A DNA stretch of 9,015 bases from Candidatus Delongbacteria bacterium (GTDB taxonomy: Bacteria > UBA4055): contig JAQVNT010000053.1 in NCBI GenBank assembly GCA_028702975.1, positions 1-9,015 on the forward strand, written 5' to 3'. Made by a program: the position numbers and the translations under genes. Of the stretch, positions 6,068-9,015 are shown piece by piece (position 1 is the first letter of the stretch; each line of letters begins with the position of its first letter). The notes under the pieces are model-generated. The model saw nothing but the letters and a program-made list of their open reading frames with translations, was not told the DNA's origin and did not search any database.

Positions 6068-7081
6068 AGAGAAACTATCTTAACAGGTTCGGAATTAGGG
6101 GAAGACAAAGAGATAGAAAGATCGCTGAGGCCTCTAAAATTCCAGGATTTTGTCGGTCAGGAAAAAATCAAGGATAATCTTAAAATATTCGTAGAATCCG
6201 CAAAGATCAGAAATGACAGCCTCGATCATACAATACTTCACGGACCTCCGGGACTCGGTAAAACAACTCTGGCGCATCTCATAGCCAATGAGCTCGGAGT
6301 TGATATTAAAGTTACTTCGGGCCCTGTGCTGGAAAAAGCCGCAGATCTCGCAGGTCTTCTGACAAATCTGAAAGACAGGGATGTGATATTCATCGACGAG
6401 ATACACAGGCTTTCACCTGTTATCGAGGAATATCTGTATCCGGCTATGGAGGATTACACGATAGACATAATGCTGAGCAGCGGACCTTCAGCTAACAGCG
6501 TTCAGCTGCAGCTTCCCAAATTCACTCTCATCGGAGCCACGACAAAAGCCGGAAATCTGACTTCACCGCTTAGGGCAAGGTTCGGGGTGTCGTGCAGAAT
6601 GAGCTACTATAATTCTCATGAGATATACAAAATAATCCAAAGATCATCATCAATACTGGATATTCCGATAGATGATCCTGCAGCTGAAGAGATTTCAAAG
6701 AGATCAAGGGGGACGCCAAGGATCGCGATAAGGCTATTGAGGAGGATCAGGGATTTTGCGCTCGTAAAACATTCGTCAATGATAACAAAGAACATTGCAT
6801 GCGAAGCACTTCTTTCGCTTGAAATCGACGAAAAGGGCCTTGATGAAATGGACAGAGCGATAATTCTTTCCATGATCGACAAATTCGACGGCGGACCGGT
6901 GGGAATAAAGAACATAGCTGTCGTAGTCGGAGAAGAATCAGATACTCTTGAAGAGGTTTATGAACCCTTTCTTATTCAGGAGGGCTTCATCCAGAGAACT
7001 CAGAGAGGCAGGATCGTGACTGAACTGGGTTACAGGCATTTTTCCCGGAAATATGTAAAAAACGAACTCGGACTTATTTGA
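6065..7081 (+). CDS. ruvB: Holliday junction branch migration ATPase RuvB
   Basis: A 338-residue AAA+ motor that, with RuvA, drives branch migration of Holliday junctions during recombination and repair. All family landmarks are present: LRPLKFQDFVGQ (21-32), Walker A GPPGLGKTT (60-68), Walker B VIFIDEIH (107-114), sensor 1 GATT (157-160), the arginine-finger region PLRARFG (168-174), sensor 2 RSRGTPRIAIRLLRR (213-227) and the C-terminal winged helix with DGGPVGIKNIA and EPFLIQEGFIQRTQRGR. Length is normal. The start is TTG with a strong SD. Neither ruvA nor ruvC is beside it here: the upstream neighbour is the FN3 gene. queA starts 1 nt after the stop, an order also known from ruvAB-queA-tgt clusters in Firmicutes. 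A candidate promoter and a dyad in the leader suggest its own control. Identity is secure. Confidence 0.97.
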   Translation: MRETILTGSELGEDKEIERSLRPLKFQDFVGQEKIKDNLKIFVESAKIRNDSLDHTILHGPPGLGKTTLAHLIANELGVDIKVTSGPVLEKAADLAGLLTNLKDRDVIFIDEIHRLSPVIEEYLYPAMEDYTIDIMLSSGPSANSVQLQLPKFTLIGATTKAGNLTSPLRARFGVSCRMSYYNSHEIYKIIQRSSSILDIPIDDPAAEEISKRSRGTPRIAIRLLRRIRDFALVKHSSMITKNIACEALLSLEIDEKGLDEMDRAIILSMIDKFDGGPVGIKNIAVVVGEESDTLEEVYEPFLIQEGFIQRTQRGRIVTELGYRHFSRKYVKNELGLI

Positions 7082-7082
7082 A

Positions 7083-8114
7083 ATGTACGAAGTGTCAGAT
7101 TATGATTACGAACTTCCAAGAGAACTTATAGCCCAGAAACCGACCGGTGTGAGGGATCAGTCAAGGCTTCTTGTTCTGAACCGTGACGGCGGAGATGTTA
7201 ATATTATTAATTTCAAAGATATAAAGAATTTTTTTTCGGAAGGGGATGTTCTTGTTCTCAATGAAACAAAAGTTCTACCGGCCAGACTTTACGGGATATC
7301 TCAGAGGAATTCAGCCGAGATCGAACTTCTGCTACTGAAAGAGGTCTCTGAGAATGTTTGGGAGGTAATGATCAGACCGGGCAGGAAAGTGAGATGTGGC
7401 GACAGGATCGTTTTTGAAGAGGGTGTGACCTGCTGCATACAAAAAATTACTGAGGAAGGTAACAGAATAGCTCTGTTCGAAACGGAAATGAACTTTTTTG
7501 AATTTATTGAAAAATACGGACATATTCCGCTTCCTCCGTATATCGAGAGAAAAGACGATATCGAAGATAAATCAAGGTATCAGACCGTATATGCGAAAAT
7601 TCCCGGAGCCGTAGCTGCTCCTACAGCCGGACTGCATTTTACTAATGAACTGTTAGATGAGCTTAAGGGTAGAGGAGTGGAAATCGTTTATATACTTCTT
7701 CATGTCGGAGCAGGGACTTTCAAACCCATAAAAACCGATAGAGTGACCGACCACAAAATGCATAAGGAGTTCTTTAACGTTTCGGAAGAAGCTGCAGAAA
7801 AGATCAATGAAGCCAGACGCAACGGCAACAAAATATTCGCGGTAGGAACAACTGTCGCAAGAGCTCTGGAATCTGTCGCTGAAGATTCCGGTCTGGTAAA
7901 ACCCGGAAGTGGAGAGACCGAGATATTCATTTATCCCGGTTACAGGTTCAAGGTCATAGACCGCATGATAACAAATTTTCACCTTCCAAAATCGACACTG
8001 ATTCTTCTTGTTTCTGCATTCAGTTCGATCGAAATGATAAAAAAAGCCTATATTACTGCCGTAAACGAAAGAATGAGGTTCTTCAGCTACGGCGATGCGA
8101 TGTTAATAATTTAA
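7083..8114 (+). CDS. queA: S-adenosylmethionine:tRNA ribosyltransferase-isomerase (QueA)
   Basis: A 343-residue cytoplasmic enzyme that moves the ribosyl part of SAM onto preQ1 at the wobble base of tRNAs with GUN anticodons, forming epoxyqueuosine. Family motifs run through the chain: DYDYELPRELIAQKP (7-20), RLLVL (28-32), LNETKVLPARL (59-69; Glu where Asp or Asn is usual), PGRKVRCGDRI (99-109), GHIPLPPYIER (146-156), RYQTVYAK (165-172), GAVAAPTAGLHFT (175-187), HVGAGTFKPI (207-216), HKMHKEFF (224-231), VGTTVARALES (254-264), TNFHLPKSTL (297-306) and RFFSYGDAM (332-340). Length is normal and no landmark is missing. The ATG lies 1 nt after the ruvB stop with no clear SD, so it is probably translated by coupling from the ruvB message. 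tgt, its usual pathway partner, is not in the window. Confidence 0.97.
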   Translation: MYEVSDYDYELPRELIAQKPTGVRDQSRLLVLNRDGGDVNIINFKDIKNFFSEGDVLVLNETKVLPARLYGISQRNSAEIELLLLKEVSENVWEVMIRPGRKVRCGDRIVFEEGVTCCIQKITEEGNRIALFETEMNFFEFIEKYGHIPLPPYIERKDDIEDKSRYQTVYAKIPGAVAAPTAGLHFTNELLDELKGRGVEIVYILLHVGAGTFKPIKTDRVTDHKMHKEFFNVSEEAAEKINEARRNGNKIFAVGTTVARALESVAEDSGLVKPGSGETEIFIYPGYRFKVIDRMITNFHLPKSTLILLVSAFSSIEMIKKAYITAVNERMRFFSYGDAMLII

Positions 8115-8123
8115 AAATAAATT

Positions 8124-8137
8124 GGGAGACTGAAATG
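8124..8137 (+). promoter_or_regulatory. Shine-Dalgarno and ATG of the zinc-ribbon/FGE gene
   Basis: GGGAG (8124-8128) lies 6 nt before ATG (8135-8137), in a 20-nt gap after queA. No promoter is visible in the gap, so the gene is probably carried on the ruvB-queA transcript. Confidence 0.65.
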
Positions 8138-9015
8138 ATCTGTCCTAATTGCAATACTATGAACCCCAACTCGATAAAGAAATGTATCAAGTGCGGGGCT
8201 AAGCTTGAGAAGAGTTCGGGAGGACCGGCACTGAAGCAGTCAGCGTCCACGGGTGGGCCGATGCTTAAACAGAAGCCTGAAAAAGCTCCAAAACCGATGA
8301 AAGCCCCAAAACCTCAGGGAGAGAAAAAAGGAAACACAAGGCTGCTTATTCTTCTTCTGATGCTGGCAGTCGTTCTTTTTTTCGGTTGGAAATATTACGG
8401 CGACCAGATAATGCTTATGTATGGATTTAATGAAGGTGATTCTCTTATGACACCCGTTGATTCTCTTGAAGCTCCTCAGGATTCTACAGTATTGCTTTAC
8501 AGCGAATTGAAGAAATCGAAACAGGATACAACTCTGTACAAAACACTCTCCGATGCAGAAAAGGCTCAATTGAACAAGAAAAGAAGGTCCTATACTGATA
8601 AGTTCTACTATTCAAAGCAGGACAATAAGAAGATGATGCTTATCAAAGGTCACAGCTTTAAAATGGGTTCAGATAAAGGTTCGGAGCTTGAGCGACCGCA
8701 GCACACTGCTAAAGCCATAGATTTTTATATGGATGAAACTGAAGTTACCAATTCCCAGTTCAGTAAATTCCTGACAGAAACAGGTTACAAGCCCAAGGGA
8801 AGCCTTTCGAAAATGAGGGACAGGAGGTTCAATCAGCCTGACCAGCCGGTAGTTGACATAGAATACGATGATGCCGTAGCTTACGCGACATGGGCTGAAA
8901 AAAGGCTTCCTACCGAGATCGAATGGGAATGTGCCGCTAAAGACAGTCACAATTATGTTTATCCCACGGGAAAAGACATGACTGACAAAGAAGCCCGTTT
9001 CGGATTGAACATAAC
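8135..9015 (+). CDS. Zinc ribbon - transmembrane - FGE-sulfatase domain protein (3' end outside window)
   Basis: The frame stays open to the window end, giving 293 residues. Residues 1-24 are a zinc ribbon with two CxxC pairs (Cys3, Cys6, Cys17, Cys20) in the CPNC...CIKCG pattern. A Lys/Pro/Gly-rich linker (25-66) contains two copies of GGPxLKQ (29-35, 40-46) and KAPKP-like repeats. One hydrophobic segment (~69-85) would place the ribbon in the cytoplasm and the rest in the periplasm. A polar spacer (~90-165) leads to an FGE/SUMF1-like domain: MMLIKGHSFKMGS (167-179), E-RPQH, DETEVTNSQFSKFL, QPVVDIEYDDAVAYATWAEKRLPTEIEWECAA (centre near 257-267). This fold includes sulfatase-activating enzymes but many members are non-catalytic or act on other substrates, and the cysteine-bearing C-terminal part of the domain is beyond the window. 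Function is therefore unknown. Confidence 0.85.
   Translation, partial: MICPNCNTMNPNSIKKCIKCGAKLEKSSGGPALKQSASTGGPMLKQKPEKAPKPMKAPKPQGEKKGNTRLLILLLMLAVVLFFGWKYYGDQIMLMYGFNEGDSLMTPVDSLEAPQDSTVLLYSELKKSKQDTTLYKTLSDAEKAQLNKKRRSYTDKFYYSKQDNKKMMLIKGHSFKMGSDKGSELERPQHTAKAIDFYMDETEVTNSQFSKFLTETGYKPKGSLSKMRDRRFNQPDQPVVDIEYDDAVAYATWAEKRLPTEIEWECAAKDSHNYVYPTGKDMTDKEARFGLNI

Noticed and set aside
8240..8950. Antisense open frames opposite the zinc-ribbon/FGE gene
   Set aside because: The + strand frame has clear domain motifs over the same bases; the antisense products show none and have no SD or promoter.

Overview
The window holds eight genes, all on the + strand. It is moderately AT-rich and looks like chromosomal DNA of a diderm (Gram-negative-type) bacterium. 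The evidence is a BamD-like outer-membrane-assembly lipoprotein with a clear lipobox, the end of a SurA/PpiC-type periplasmic prolyl isomerase, a secreted TolB-like propeller protein, and a secreted FN3 protein of the style seen in Bacteroidetes and related FCB-group bacteria. Good Shine-Dalgarno (SD) sites and TTG starts argue against a typical Bacteroidetes genome. My guess is a candidate phylum around the FCB group (for example Delongbacteria or Cloacimonetes-like), but this is inference and not fixed by the sequence.

Region 1 (1-5454) is one tight run of co-directional genes with gaps of about 20 nt or less, or overlaps: the 3' end of a parvulin-type prolyl isomerase gene; a large secreted protein with an N-terminal TolB-like propeller, a long coiled coil and acidic low-complexity blocks; bamD (start overlaps the previous stop); nadD (overlaps bamD by 11 nt); and a single-pass membrane coiled-coil protein of unknown function. 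The first three point to envelope or outer-membrane biogenesis. nadD is a housekeeping NAD enzyme that shares the transcript.

Region 2 (5455-6064) is the regulatory part. A near-consensus promoter (TTGACT-17-TATCTT) precedes a small TTG-initiated secreted FN3 protein with an odd C-terminal tail (WGSIKALFR). A second AT-rich intergenic region of 130 nt carries a probable ruvB promoter with a perfect TATAAT, and a 34-bp interrupted dyad just downstream of the expected transcription start.

Region 3 (6065-9015) has ruvB (Holliday-junction branch-migration ATPase, TTG start), queA (queuosine biosynthesis, 1 nt after the ruvB stop), and the 5' part of a gene that runs off the window: a zinc ribbon, a low-complexity linker, one membrane segment and a formylglycine-generating-enzyme-like (FGE/SUMF1) domain.

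I see no tRNA, rRNA, CRISPR array, insertion sequence or phage gene, and no convincing GC-rich intrinsic terminator. The most unusual items are the propeller/coiled-coil protein coupled to bamD, the tailed FN3 protein, the ruvB leader dyad, and the zinc-ribbon/FGE architecture.
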